From contig JANYDT010000069.1 of NCBI GenBank assembly GCA_025359845.1, positions 1 through 37,691 of the forward strand: 37,691 nucleotides of DNA, in the 5' to 3' direction. Below the pieces are notes generated by a model. It was not told the DNA's origin and searched no databases. It saw only the letters and a list, made by a program, of their open reading frames with translations. Made by a program: the position numbers and the translations under genes. Shown here one piece after another: positions 23,089 through 30,346 of this stretch (position 1 is its first letter; every line of letters begins with the position of its first letter). This stretch comes from Acidimicrobiia bacterium. GTDB taxonomy: Bacteria > Actinomycetota > Acidimicrobiia > Acidimicrobiales > JANYDT01.

Positions 23089-25307
23089 CCTCGACCTCCG
23101 CCGCCGAAGCCGCCGCCACCCAAGGCGCCGCCGCCAGTAAGGCCGCCGGCGAGTCCGCCGGCCCCAGCCCGTGCGCCTGTCCCAGCCCGTGCGCCTGCGC
23201 CGGTCGCGGTTTGGATCTGGGGTATGACGACCGTGGCGCCCTCACTGAGTCCGGAAACGATTTCGGTATTGCCGCCGCCCACCAGCCCCACTTCGACTTG
23301 GGTTCGGGTTTGGGCCTTCGTGGCTGGGTCGAGGACGGTGACGACATGATTAGTGCCGAAGGAGCGTATCGCCGCACTGGGCAGGGCGACCACATTGGTG
23401 ACGGCCTGAGTGGTGACTTCGGTTTGCGCGGTCATGCCTGGCTTCACGCCCTGACCTTTGGCCTCGCTCGGAAGGGTGAAATGCACCAGGTAGTTCACGA
23501 CGTTCTGCACAGTCGTCGACGTGGAGTCGATCGAAGCCACCGTCGCATCCAAAGACACGTCGGGCAGCGCGTCAAGGGTGATCGCGGCTGGTTGACCGGC
23601 TTTGACCTTCGCTGCATTCGCCTCCGAGAAACCCGCGGTCACTATCAGATTGTCGGTGTCGGTAAGGGTCATAGGTGCCAGCTGACCCCCCGCCGAATCC
23701 CCCACATGGGCATTCAACACGGTGATGGTGCCGGCGATAGGCGCCTTCAGGATCGTATCGTCAAGAGCTTTCTGCGCGGTCGTGAGCGCCGCCTTGGCCT
23801 GATCCAGGCTGGCCTGCGCCGTCACCAGATCAGCCGTCTTGGCCGGCGCCAGCTTGATCTTATTGGCCAATACTGTGTTCTGCAGCCCTTGCTCCGACGA
23901 GGTGATTTGATTGGCGGAATTGGCGATCGATTGCGAGTCCTTCAACACACTCGAAGCCACGCCGTTGCGGGCTGTCACCAATCCGGTTCGGGCGGCCGCA
24001 ATCTGCTGCTGATCTTTGGTACGGCTGGCGGCCTGGTTGGCCAGGGCGGTTTTCAGTGCCGAGTCAAGACTGGCGGTCTGTTGCTGATCCTTCGCCAAGC
24101 TCGACGCTTGGTTGTTCAACGCCGACTGCAGGCTCGTCTGCGCCGAGGCGATCTGTTGTTGATCCTTCGTCGCCGTCGCCGCTTGAGTGTTGGCCGCGGT
24201 GGCCAACGATCCGTCCTGAGCCGATGCCAACGACTGACGACCCTTCTCCAACGTCGCGTTTAAATTGTTCTGCGCGTTGGTGACCTGATTCGAAGCCGAC
24301 GTGATCGCCGCCTGTTGCGACGTGACCTTGGCCTGCGCACTATTCAAAGCCGACTGGGCAGAAACCACCGCCGACCTCGTCGCCGCCGTCGAGGCCCCAG
24401 CATCGGCGGACAGAACTAAACTCAAATTGGATTGGGCAAAAGCCGAATCAGTTACCGTCTGACCGAGAGCCGCTTGTTGGGCGGCCAACGCGGCATTAGC
24501 CTGATCCAGACTCGTCTGCGCCGATACCTGATCGAGACCGGCATTCTTCTGTGCATTCACCGCTCCGGTAGCCGCCTGACTTACCGATGTCTGCGCCGAT
24601 TTGGCATCGAGTGCAGCCGTCGTATTAGCGTTATCGACCGCCGTTTGCGCCGTATCGACCTGGGCCTGATAGGTCTTAGCGCTGAACGACACATTGGCCT
24701 TGGCGTTATCGAGGGCCGTTTGGGCTGCGTCGACTTGAACCTGCGCGGTCGCCGCGTTCGTCGCGGCTGTGGCGTTGGCGCCGTCGAGCGTCGTTTGGGC
24801 TTGTGCAACCTGAGCGTTGTAACCCACCGAAGCCTGACCAACCGTCGCCTTCGCCTGGACCATCGCCTGCTTCGCGTTAGCGACCTGCTGCCGAGATTGC
24901 ACCGCGGCAAGATCCAATTGCCGACGCTCGTCGGGCGTGAGGCCCGACCGGAGCAGATCGACCTTGGCCTGCGCCGTCACCAGACTTGATTTGGCTTGAA
25001 TCACCTGGGTCTGTGCCGTCGTGGCGTCCAACGAGGCCAAGGTCTGACCGGCCGCCACGTGATCGCCGAGGGCCACTTTGATGGCCGTGATCTTGCCGGT
25101 TCCCGCGAACGACAGCGCCCGTTCGGTCGCCGCGGCGACACTGCCCGAAGCCGCTACCGTCTCAGAAATGTCGGTGCGGGACGCTGATGCGGTACTGATC
25201 TGAGCCGTTTGTTGGCTCGGGTTGGCGCTGCGGTACGCGTAAAAGCCGACACCGCCCGTGGCCGCGGCCAGAGCACCCGCCGCTATTCGAAGTTTGATGG
25301 GAACCAT
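23085..25307 (-). CDS. MacA/HlyD-type adaptor with an exceptionally long coiled coil
   Basis: The 740-residue product has an N-terminal membrane anchor (about 7-25), a first lipoyl half (about 65-97, with G-D-H-V-A-A-G-Q-T-L), and a very long Ala/Gln/Asn-rich helical region (about 98-520). The second lipoyl half (K-A-P-I-A-G-T-I-T-V near 521), a beta-barrel and membrane-proximal domain, and a Gly-rich tail (702-740) follow. MacA proteins are usually 370-420 residues with a hairpin of about 80-100. Here about 420 residues suggest a hairpin of roughly 200 residues per arm. Units such as A-Q-T-A-L-D-N-A and K-D-Q-Q-Q-I-A-S-A recur. The ATG at 25307 puts the anchor at the N-terminus; longer in-frame starts run upstream through the hairpin at 25430-25456. 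It stops in an ATGA overlap with the ATPase. Confidence 0.88.
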   Translation of the reverse strand: MVPIKLRIAAGALAAATGGVGFYAYRSANPSQQTAQISTASASRTDISETVAASGSVAAATERALSFAGTGKITAIKVALGDHVAAGQTLASLDATTAQTQVIQAKSSLVTAQAKVDLLRSGLTPDERRQLDLAAVQSRQQVANAKQAMVQAKATVGQASVGYNAQVAQAQTTLDGANATAATNAATAQVQVDAAQTALDNAKANVSFSAKTYQAQVDTAQTAVDNANTTAALDAKSAQTSVSQAATGAVNAQKNAGLDQVSAQTSLDQANAALAAQQAALGQTVTDSAFAQSNLSLVLSADAGASTAATRSAVVSAQSALNSAQAKVTSQQAAITSASNQVTNAQNNLNATLEKGRQSLASAQDGSLATAANTQAATATKDQQQIASAQTSLQSALNNQASSLAKDQQQTASLDSALKTALANQAASRTKDQQQIAAARTGLVTARNGVASSVLKDSQSIANSANQITSSEQGLQNTVLANKIKLAPAKTADLVTAQASLDQAKAALTTAQKALDDTILKAPIAGTITVLNAHVGDSAGGQLAPMTLTDTDNLIVTAGFSEANAAKVKAGQPAAITLDALPDVSLDATVASIDSTSTTVQNVVNYLVHFTLPSEAKGQGVKPGMTAQTEVTTQAVTNVVALPSAAIRSFGTNHVVTVLDPATKAQTRTQVEVGLVGGGNTEIVSGLSEGATVVIPQIQTATGAGARAGTGARAGAGGLAGGLTGGGALGGGGFGGGGRG

Positions 25308-25429
25308 CCGTATAGCAGACTCTGTGCGTCTGAGAATCCCCTGTGTCCAACCCGTGGCGATCCTCAGAACTCGGTAAAACACCGCACCGGAGTCAGCCAA
25401 TGGAAGGCAAACCTCAGCCATATGAGCAA

Positions 25430-25456
25430 AGTACCCCGGGCGGGCCCGGGGGTACT
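25430..25456 (-). terminator. Strong hairpin between the secreted-protein and adaptor genes
   Basis: AGTACCCC pairs with GGGGTACT at the ends of 25430-25456, with further GC pairing inside and one bulged G. On the minus strand it is followed by TTTGCT. It lies in the 190-bp gap between the Cys-motif secreted gene (25498) and the adaptor gene (25307) and probably attenuates read-through, so the secreted protein would be made in excess. The rest of the gap shows nothing further. Confidence 0.6.
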
Positions 25457-25497
25457 CATAGTGAAACAGATAAATGAGGACCTCGTCGTGCAGACCC

Positions 25498-26361
25498 TTA
25501 GGGCTTGGCTCCTGCGGTGGTCGGTGTGGCGGCGTTGCCCCCTTGGCCCGTGCCACGAGCCCCAAGACCGAGTTGGGTACGGCAGGCATCAAGGGCCGTG
25601 CGAAATTTCGGGTCAGTCCCACCCTGGGCAGAATTGTTCGGGGCTGAATTGTTCGGCGCTGCGCCGTTCGGGGCTGAAGCGGGACGGGTCGGAACAGTCA
25701 CACCTTTGGACTTGAGGCAAGCCTGCATCTGCGGGTTGTTGAGCACCCCGCCGAAACCGCCACCGCCACCGCGAAACACGGTACCGGCCGGCAGCTTCGA
25801 CTGACATGCCTGAATCGCCGCTTGACGCTTCGGGTCGCCGCCCTGACCGCCGCCCTGTCCGCCGCCGCGGCCGCTCCCCAGCGTCACCCCCTGTTTGGCC
25901 ACGCAGTCCACGAACGCCTTGTTGGCCGGATCGGTCGGGTCGAAACGGCGACGTTGGCCTGATCCATCGGATTGGCAGTTCTGGGCGGAGAAGTCGGTGA
26001 CGGCTTTCGAACTCGCGCCGAGCGTTTTGAGCACGGCAGTGGCAGTCGCGGGAGCCCCTGCCGCTTTGGCGTAAGCGGATTCGATAGTCGCAACGTCGGT
26101 CTTGATCTTGACCGGCGCGGCGCTGGAGATTTTGGCCCACTCAATGGCCACGAGCTTGTACTGCGCCGCCCCTGTAACCTTGGAAGCGCCGAGAGTTGCC
26201 TGAGAAGCACGCAGCTGGGCGCAAAACGAAGCGGTGCTCGGCGACGCGACGTTCGCCGGGGTCTGGGCCTCGGCCGACAGACCTACGGATAGAGAAATGG
26301 AGCAAGCTCCGAGGACGGCCACAAACGCAGCTCGTCGCCTCGTCGTCACGAAAATGTTCAT
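25498..26361 (-). CDS. Secreted Cys-motif protein upstream of the MacAB-like genes
   Basis: The 287-residue precursor has a Sec signal peptide (basic R-R-R then hydrophobic, A-E-A before Q-T) and an N-terminal helical domain of about 100 residues with two Cys (F-C-A-Q-L and Q-N-C-Q). Four short Cys-containing motifs follow: F-V-D-C-V-A-K-Q-G-V-T-L, I-Q-A-C-Q-S-K-L-P, M-Q-A-C-L-K-S-K-G-V-T-V and L-D-A-C-R-T-Q-L. Gly-rich (G-R-G-G-G-Q-G-G-G) and Asn/Pro/Ser-rich spacers separate them. The ATG at 26361 is chosen by the signal peptide; the frame continues upstream inside the next gene without meaning. It is first in the exporter cluster, though a hairpin follows it. Six Cys in an exported protein suggest disulfides or ligand binding. 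The function is unknown; it may be the substrate or a partner of the exporter. Confidence 0.72.
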   Translation of the reverse strand: MNIFVTTRRRAAFVAVLGACSISLSVGLSAEAQTPANVASPSTASFCAQLRASQATLGASKVTGAAQYKLVAIEWAKISSAAPVKIKTDVATIESAYAKAAGAPATATAVLKTLGASSKAVTDFSAQNCQSDGSGQRRRFDPTDPANKAFVDCVAKQGVTLGSGRGGGQGGGQGGDPKRQAAIQACQSKLPAGTVFRGGGGGFGGVLNNPQMQACLKSKGVTVPTRPASAPNGAAPNNSAPNNSAQGGTDPKFRTALDACRTQLGLGARGTGQGGNAATPTTAGAKP

Positions 26362-26432
26362 CCCGACAGATTGCCGTGTCGATCTGCGAATAGCCTGTGA
26401 CCGACCTCGACCACGGCGTAAGATAGTTATGT

Positions 26433-28832
26433 TTACAGGTTTCCGGAGAGTTGGAGCCTTGTGAACACTATCCAGCCGGGGAGGATGGGAAGCCAGAAGG
26501 TGGCTATCCGAAAGAGCATGACGGCGGCGAGTGCGGTCGTGCTGGGCATGCCGGCGGAGGTGAGGCCGGCGGTGAGGGCGGCCTCCACGGCGCCGACTCC
26601 GCCCGGCGTAGGCGCAATCGATGTGACGGCCGACGCCAGAAGGAACACGAGCGCAACGGACGTGAACGGCGGGCTCGTGTCGAACGCGAGCACCGATGCC
26701 TCCAGGGCGAGGACATATCCGAACGTCACCATTGTCGATCCGGCGAACAACGCGATGAGTTTGTTGGGCTGACGGGCAACGTCGGAAATGCCTTGCATCG
26801 ACCGTCGGATTGAGGGAAATGCTCGCTCTTGAGCGATGCGTCGAACGCCGGGGACGAGGCCGGCGATGAGGGTGAGGCCGAGCACTGAGATCAGCGTGAT
26901 CGCGAAGGCGCGTCCGGACGGGAGGTGGAAGGCTCGCAGGCCCGAAATTCCGGCGAGGCCGACGAAGACAACGGTGAGGATGCCATGAACGACAAATCCC
27001 CCGACCGAATTCACGGCGACGGCCGCCGTGGCCGCTCCTGGGGTTGACCCGCGTTTGTGAAGGAATCGGATATCGAGCGCGAGACGGCCGCCCGGCGCGG
27101 CAATTCCGATGAATGATGCCGCCACTTGGGCGGCGAGATTCGGTCCAAAAGGGAGGGTATTCGGAACCGACCCGTTGAAGGCCAATGCGGCGCCGAAATA
27201 GGTCATGGCGGAGAACCCGAGAACGACGATCATCCAGCCGAAGCGGGCGTTGGCGAGTTGCTTCCAAACGCTGCCGGCCCCCAAAAGGCTCGGCACAAGC
27301 GTCCACAACGCTACGCCGGTCATCGCCAGCGTGGCCAGTGTTCGAGGTCGGAGCCGATCCAGCTTCTGCAGCGGGATGTCTTGTACCCCCGTGGCGTTGC
27401 GAATCTCGGCTCGCAACTCGCCGAGACAGTCGCCGGTCTTGACGAGTGCTCGGGTCGCGCGGGTAAGGGCGAGGGGTTGGAGTCGCGGTAGCGCGGCCGC
27501 TACCGCGTCGGGGCCAAGGGCGTCGATCGCAGCGTTTACGGCCCGTGAAACGCCGAGGCGAGCCGCAGTGGCGGCGAGGACCTCGGCGACATCACCGGAG
27601 AGGGGTTCGCTTAGTGCGCCGATCTCGGCGCCCGAGAAGTCAACGACCACGACGCCGCCGCTGGCATCCACGAGCAACGATTCGGCGTTGAGGCGGTGGT
27701 GCACGAGCCCACTCGATTGCAGGCGTTCGACGATCCGCCAAACATTCGGCAGGATTGTCGTTGGTCGACGCTCGGTAGGAATACCCGAGAGGGGTTCGCC
27801 ATCGTGGCGTTCGAACGCGATGAGCATCGACCTCGGTGAGAGTTCGCCGACAACAATGACTCGTGGTGTCGGCACCCCGTCGGCATGGGCCTTCAGCGCA
27901 CACAGCGCTTCGTGCTCAACGCGCGAACGCAAGGCCTGAAACGGGTGGGCGTCGCCGGCTTCGCGAGACCGAAGCCACCGATAGATGCGGTTTGGAAGCA
28001 AGGACGTCCAAGTTTCCTGACTGATCACTTTGACGAGCAGGCGCGACGCGTCGGCCCGTTCGACTACGAAAACGGCCGCGCCGGGCCGTTCGCTGAGTTG
28101 TTCGACTCGGGTGGGCAGATGGCCGTGACGGCGGATGGCCACTCCGACCTCGGCCCCGGAGGGGCTCTGGTTGGTGACTCCGAACGCCAGCGCGACGAGT
28201 TGCGCCGAGCCGTAAGCGAGGCCGAGAACCACGGCGGTGGCAACAGGGTTGGCGAACACGGACCCGGACCGCGTCATGACACCGATCACGATGATCACAA
28301 TTGGCACGCGATGTAGCCGGGGACCCCACCATGGGTAGTCGACGAACAGGACCGCCCAAACGATGACTAGGTTCAAGTTGCTCGGAAATACCGTCGGTAA
28401 ACCGATTAGACCCGGGCGTCCGGGGAACGTTGCGAGTCTGCGCGGCCCGCGGGGAAACGTCGGAAGCACCGACCGGCCGACAACGCGGGAGAGTATGAGA
28501 AGAGCAGCCGAGGCGACGGCCACCGCGACGGCGGCGCGGAGAATCCGCACGATCGCCCCACGACCGACAATGAGCACGAGCCAAACGACAGCCAACCCGA
28601 ACAACAAGACCTGCAGCGATCCGACGATGGCGGTAGCGAGCGAGTGGGGAAGTCGACCGTACAGGGTTGCCTGCGCGGAACGAGCGCTGACGTTGGCCCA
28701 CCCACTGAGCATCGAAGACAACGTCGCGACGCCCACGATGGCAACAAGCAACCGGGTAACGCTTAGCCACGAGCGGACAGTAGCTCGGCGCGGCGGTTCG
28801 ATCACGACAAACTCAAGGTCTGACGACCTCAT
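26433..28832 (-). CDS. Seven-helix/pseudokinase/UPF0104 fusion membrane protein
   Basis: The 799-residue protein has about six or seven membrane helices (20-220), a cytosolic kinase-like domain (about 240-480) and a C-terminal UPF0104/LPG-synthase-type membrane domain (about 500-799) with P-T-P-G-G-V-G-A-V-E-A-A-L near its end. The kinase part keeps a Lys in L-L-V-K (K268), a Glu in E-H-E-A-L, and the metal Asp in V-V-D-F-S (D398). The catalytic loop, however, reads V-H-H-R-L-N-A-E-S-L-L (377-387), where H-R-D-L-x-x-x-N would be expected, so catalytic Asp and metal Asn appear replaced. It is probably a pseudokinase or a strongly diverged lipid- or sugar-kinase fold. The ATG at 28832 follows GTG-AAC with no clear ribosome site. 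The fusion suggests nucleotide-controlled lipid flipping. Confidence 0.8.
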   Translation of the reverse strand: MRSSDLEFVVIEPPRRATVRSWLSVTRLLVAIVGVATLSSMLSGWANVSARSAQATLYGRLPHSLATAIVGSLQVLLFGLAVVWLVLIVGRGAIVRILRAAVAVAVASAALLILSRVVGRSVLPTFPRGPRRLATFPGRPGLIGLPTVFPSNLNLVIVWAVLFVDYPWWGPRLHRVPIVIIVIGVMTRSGSVFANPVATAVVLGLAYGSAQLVALAFGVTNQSPSGAEVGVAIRRHGHLPTRVEQLSERPGAAVFVVERADASRLLVKVISQETWTSLLPNRIYRWLRSREAGDAHPFQALRSRVEHEALCALKAHADGVPTPRVIVVGELSPRSMLIAFERHDGEPLSGIPTERRPTTILPNVWRIVERLQSSGLVHHRLNAESLLVDASGGVVVVDFSGAEIGALSEPLSGDVAEVLAATAARLGVSRAVNAAIDALGPDAVAAALPRLQPLALTRATRALVKTGDCLGELRAEIRNATGVQDIPLQKLDRLRPRTLATLAMTGVALWTLVPSLLGAGSVWKQLANARFGWMIVVLGFSAMTYFGAALAFNGSVPNTLPFGPNLAAQVAASFIGIAAPGGRLALDIRFLHKRGSTPGAATAAVAVNSVGGFVVHGILTVVFVGLAGISGLRAFHLPSGRAFAITLISVLGLTLIAGLVPGVRRIAQERAFPSIRRSMQGISDVARQPNKLIALFAGSTMVTFGYVLALEASVLAFDTSPPFTSVALVFLLASAVTSIAPTPGGVGAVEAALTAGLTSAGMPSTTALAAVMLFRIATFWLPILPGWIVFTRLQLSGNL

Positions 28833-28890
28833 GTTCACGGCGTCAGTTTCGCGTGTTCGGGCCGCGTCAACTCTGCCGGCGACGTCTGTA

Positions 28891-29340
28891 TTACGCACTC
28901 TTTTGGTTCGCGAGGTCGTTAAGAATGCTTTCGATGGCCACATCTTGGGCCTGAAGGTGTTCCTCGATCTGCAGAGCGGTGTGGAGCACCGCGTCAGCAT
29001 CCTGGTACGTTGCCTCGGCGCGCTTGTCTGCGGCGGCGGCCTGGATGGTCTGACCGACGATGATGATCGATAGCAAGACCAATTGTAGAAACGTCTGGGC
29101 AATCCACGAAATGATGGCGGGCCGACCCAATTTGATGGCGTCGGGCAAGCTGATCAGCGCGAGTACCGCAAAGGCATAGGCGCACCACATGGTGCCGACT
29201 CCGGAAGTTATCTTGACGGCTAGGGCAGAGTTGATCCGGCTGATCGCACTACTTTTGTCAAGTTGGTCGGCGTGCTTAACCGGACCCTGATTCTTGCGAG
29301 CCTCGATATGGGGATGAGGAACGTGAACAAATCGACTCAT
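28891..29340 (-). CDS. Small two-helix membrane protein, DUF1003-like layout
   Basis: The 149-residue protein has a polar, His-rich N-terminus, two hydrophobic segments (about 50-70 and 75-100, W-C-A-Y-A-F-A-V-L and W-I-A-Q-T-F-L-Q-L-V-L-L) and a C-terminal coiled-coil-like helix with Q-A-A-A-A-D-K-R-A-E and E-E-H-L-Q-A-Q-D. The topology of two helices then a charged helix is shared with DUF1003-type membrane proteins; the exact family is uncertain. The ATG lies within a duplicated 17-bp sequence (29337-29373), and AAAGG sits 12 nt upstream. It probably forms an operon with the DUF1345-like gene before it and perhaps the fusion gene 58 bp after it. The function is unknown; an ion-channel or stress role is speculation. 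Confidence 0.72.
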   Translation of the reverse strand: MSRFVHVPHPHIEARKNQGPVKHADQLDKSSAISRINSALAVKITSGVGTMWCAYAFAVLALISLPDAIKLGRPAIISWIAQTFLQLVLLSIIIVGQTIQAAAADKRAEATYQDADAVLHTALQIEEHLQAQDVAIESILNDLANQKSA

Positions 29341-29373
29341 GTCGACAACATACCTTTCATGTCGACAACATAC
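29337..29373. repeat. 17-bp direct repeat over a start codon
   Basis: TCATGTCGACAACATAC occurs at 29337-29353 and 29357-29373, a 20-bp period. The first copy contains the chosen start codon of the minus-strand gene, and the second supplies an alternative ATG further upstream in a different frame. It may be a slippage duplication or an operator pair on one helical face. Confidence 0.75.
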
Positions 29374-29408
29374 TCTCAATCACCGTCAGTGGGCCGAGCG
29401 ACGACTGA

Positions 29409-29448
29409 GCTTACTTCAAGATATTCATGCTTACTTCAAGATATTCAC
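29409..29448. repeat. 20-bp tandem duplication across a stop codon
   Basis: GCTTACTTCAAGATATTCA (19 bases) occurs at 29409-29427 and 29429-29447 with one base between. On the minus strand each copy encodes N-I-L-K followed by a stop, so the last codons and stop of the DUF1345-like gene are repeated in tandem. Confidence 0.8.
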
Positions 29449-30249
29449 GGCGCGGGCGATGACAAGCCCGACGGTGATCAGCGAAACTGCGGATTGGGTC
29501 ATCATGGTCATTTTCGCCCATCGGGTGAACGGCAGGGTGTCGGTCGGACTGAAAGCAGTGGCATTCGTAAATGATACGTACAGGTAGTCGATAAACATTG
29601 GCTCCCAGTGTTCGTCGACGAGTTCGGGCGATTGCATCTGCGGGAATACAAAGTCTGGATGTCGCACCGTTGCGTGGGCCCGAGCTGCCGGACCACCTCG
29701 GTCGAACTCCCAATACCACAGCGAAAACACCACCACGTTGGTGAGCCAAATACCGGCGCCGGTGAGCAATAATTTAGTCGGGTCGGTGCCTTCGGTACCT
29801 TTTACAAGTCCTCGTATCAATCGTGCGGCGGCAAACGTATTGGAGAAAGTCATCGCTGCGATCAACGTCAAGCTCGTGATCCTCAGACCCTTTGAATGAC
29901 GATTGATCCGATGCGGATTGGCTACGGTTAACACCACCAAGATTGCGCCCTCGATCGCCGGCAGGGTCCACGATCGCAGCAGGGCAAGACGCTGCGGCAA
30001 CGCCGCCTGCAACACAATCGCGGCCAGCACCGCGACAGTTACCGGCCAACGGGCTTCGCCGTTTGTCACTCGACGCCACGCCGGAACAAGTCTGTCCTCG
30101 ATGTGACCGATCAAGTCGTGACCGATCAAGTGGTGAGAGCCGCTATGGCCCGACGTCACTCCAGCCTCAGACCCAAGGGGGGTCGGAGGCGCGTCCGGGA
30201 GGCTGGGCCGGACTGTCGGATCGGATGTGTTCTCAAGCCCATCGTTCAC
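29431..30249 (-). CDS. DUF1345-like membrane protein with channel-like C-terminus
   Basis: The 272-residue protein has a Pro/Ser/Asp-rich N-terminus, a short repeat H-L-I-G-H-D-L-I-G-H, and about five or six hydrophobic segments. Its C-terminal part, Y-V-S-F-T-N-A-T-A-F-S-P-T-D-T-L-P then M-M-T-Q-S-A-V-S-L-I-T-V-G-L-V-I-A-R, is typical of DUF1345-like membrane proteins and resembles a pore-helix/filter and last helix of two-helix ion channels. The GTG at 30249 is a compromise: an in-frame GTG at 30321 would leave only 25 bp to the divergent dprE1 start, and a GTG at 30159 is also possible. It precedes the small membrane gene at 28891-29340 and is probably co-transcribed with it. Confidence 0.72.
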   Translation of the reverse strand: MNDGLENTSDPTVRPSLPDAPPTPLGSEAGVTSGHSGSHHLIGHDLIGHIEDRLVPAWRRVTNGEARWPVTVAVLAAIVLQAALPQRLALLRSWTLPAIEGAILVVLTVANPHRINRHSKGLRITSLTLIAAMTFSNTFAAARLIRGLVKGTEGTDPTKLLLTGAGIWLTNVVVFSLWYWEFDRGGPAARAHATVRHPDFVFPQMQSPELVDEHWEPMFIDYLYVSFTNATAFSPTDTLPFTRWAKMTMMTQSAVSLITVGLVIARAVNILK

Positions 30250-30333
30250 CAGCCAAGTGTGACATCCGTGCGAGCGTCTACTATCACCAACTCCGCGAAT
30301 GGGGTCCTGGCCCAGGGTCACTTATTTGGTCGG

Positions 30334-30339
30334 TATCCT
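30334..30339 (+). promoter_or_regulatory. Possible -10 element for dprE1
   Basis: TATCCT ends seven bases before the dprE1 ATG at 30347, a spacing that fits a leaderless transcript, common in Actinobacteria. No good -35 is seen. The call is tentative. Confidence 0.3.
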
Positions 30340-30346
30340 GAAGGAC

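Noticed and set aside
26362..27306. Upstream extension of the secreted Cys-motif protein
   Set aside because: It overlaps the pseudokinase/UPF0104 gene out of frame; the signal peptide starts at 26361.
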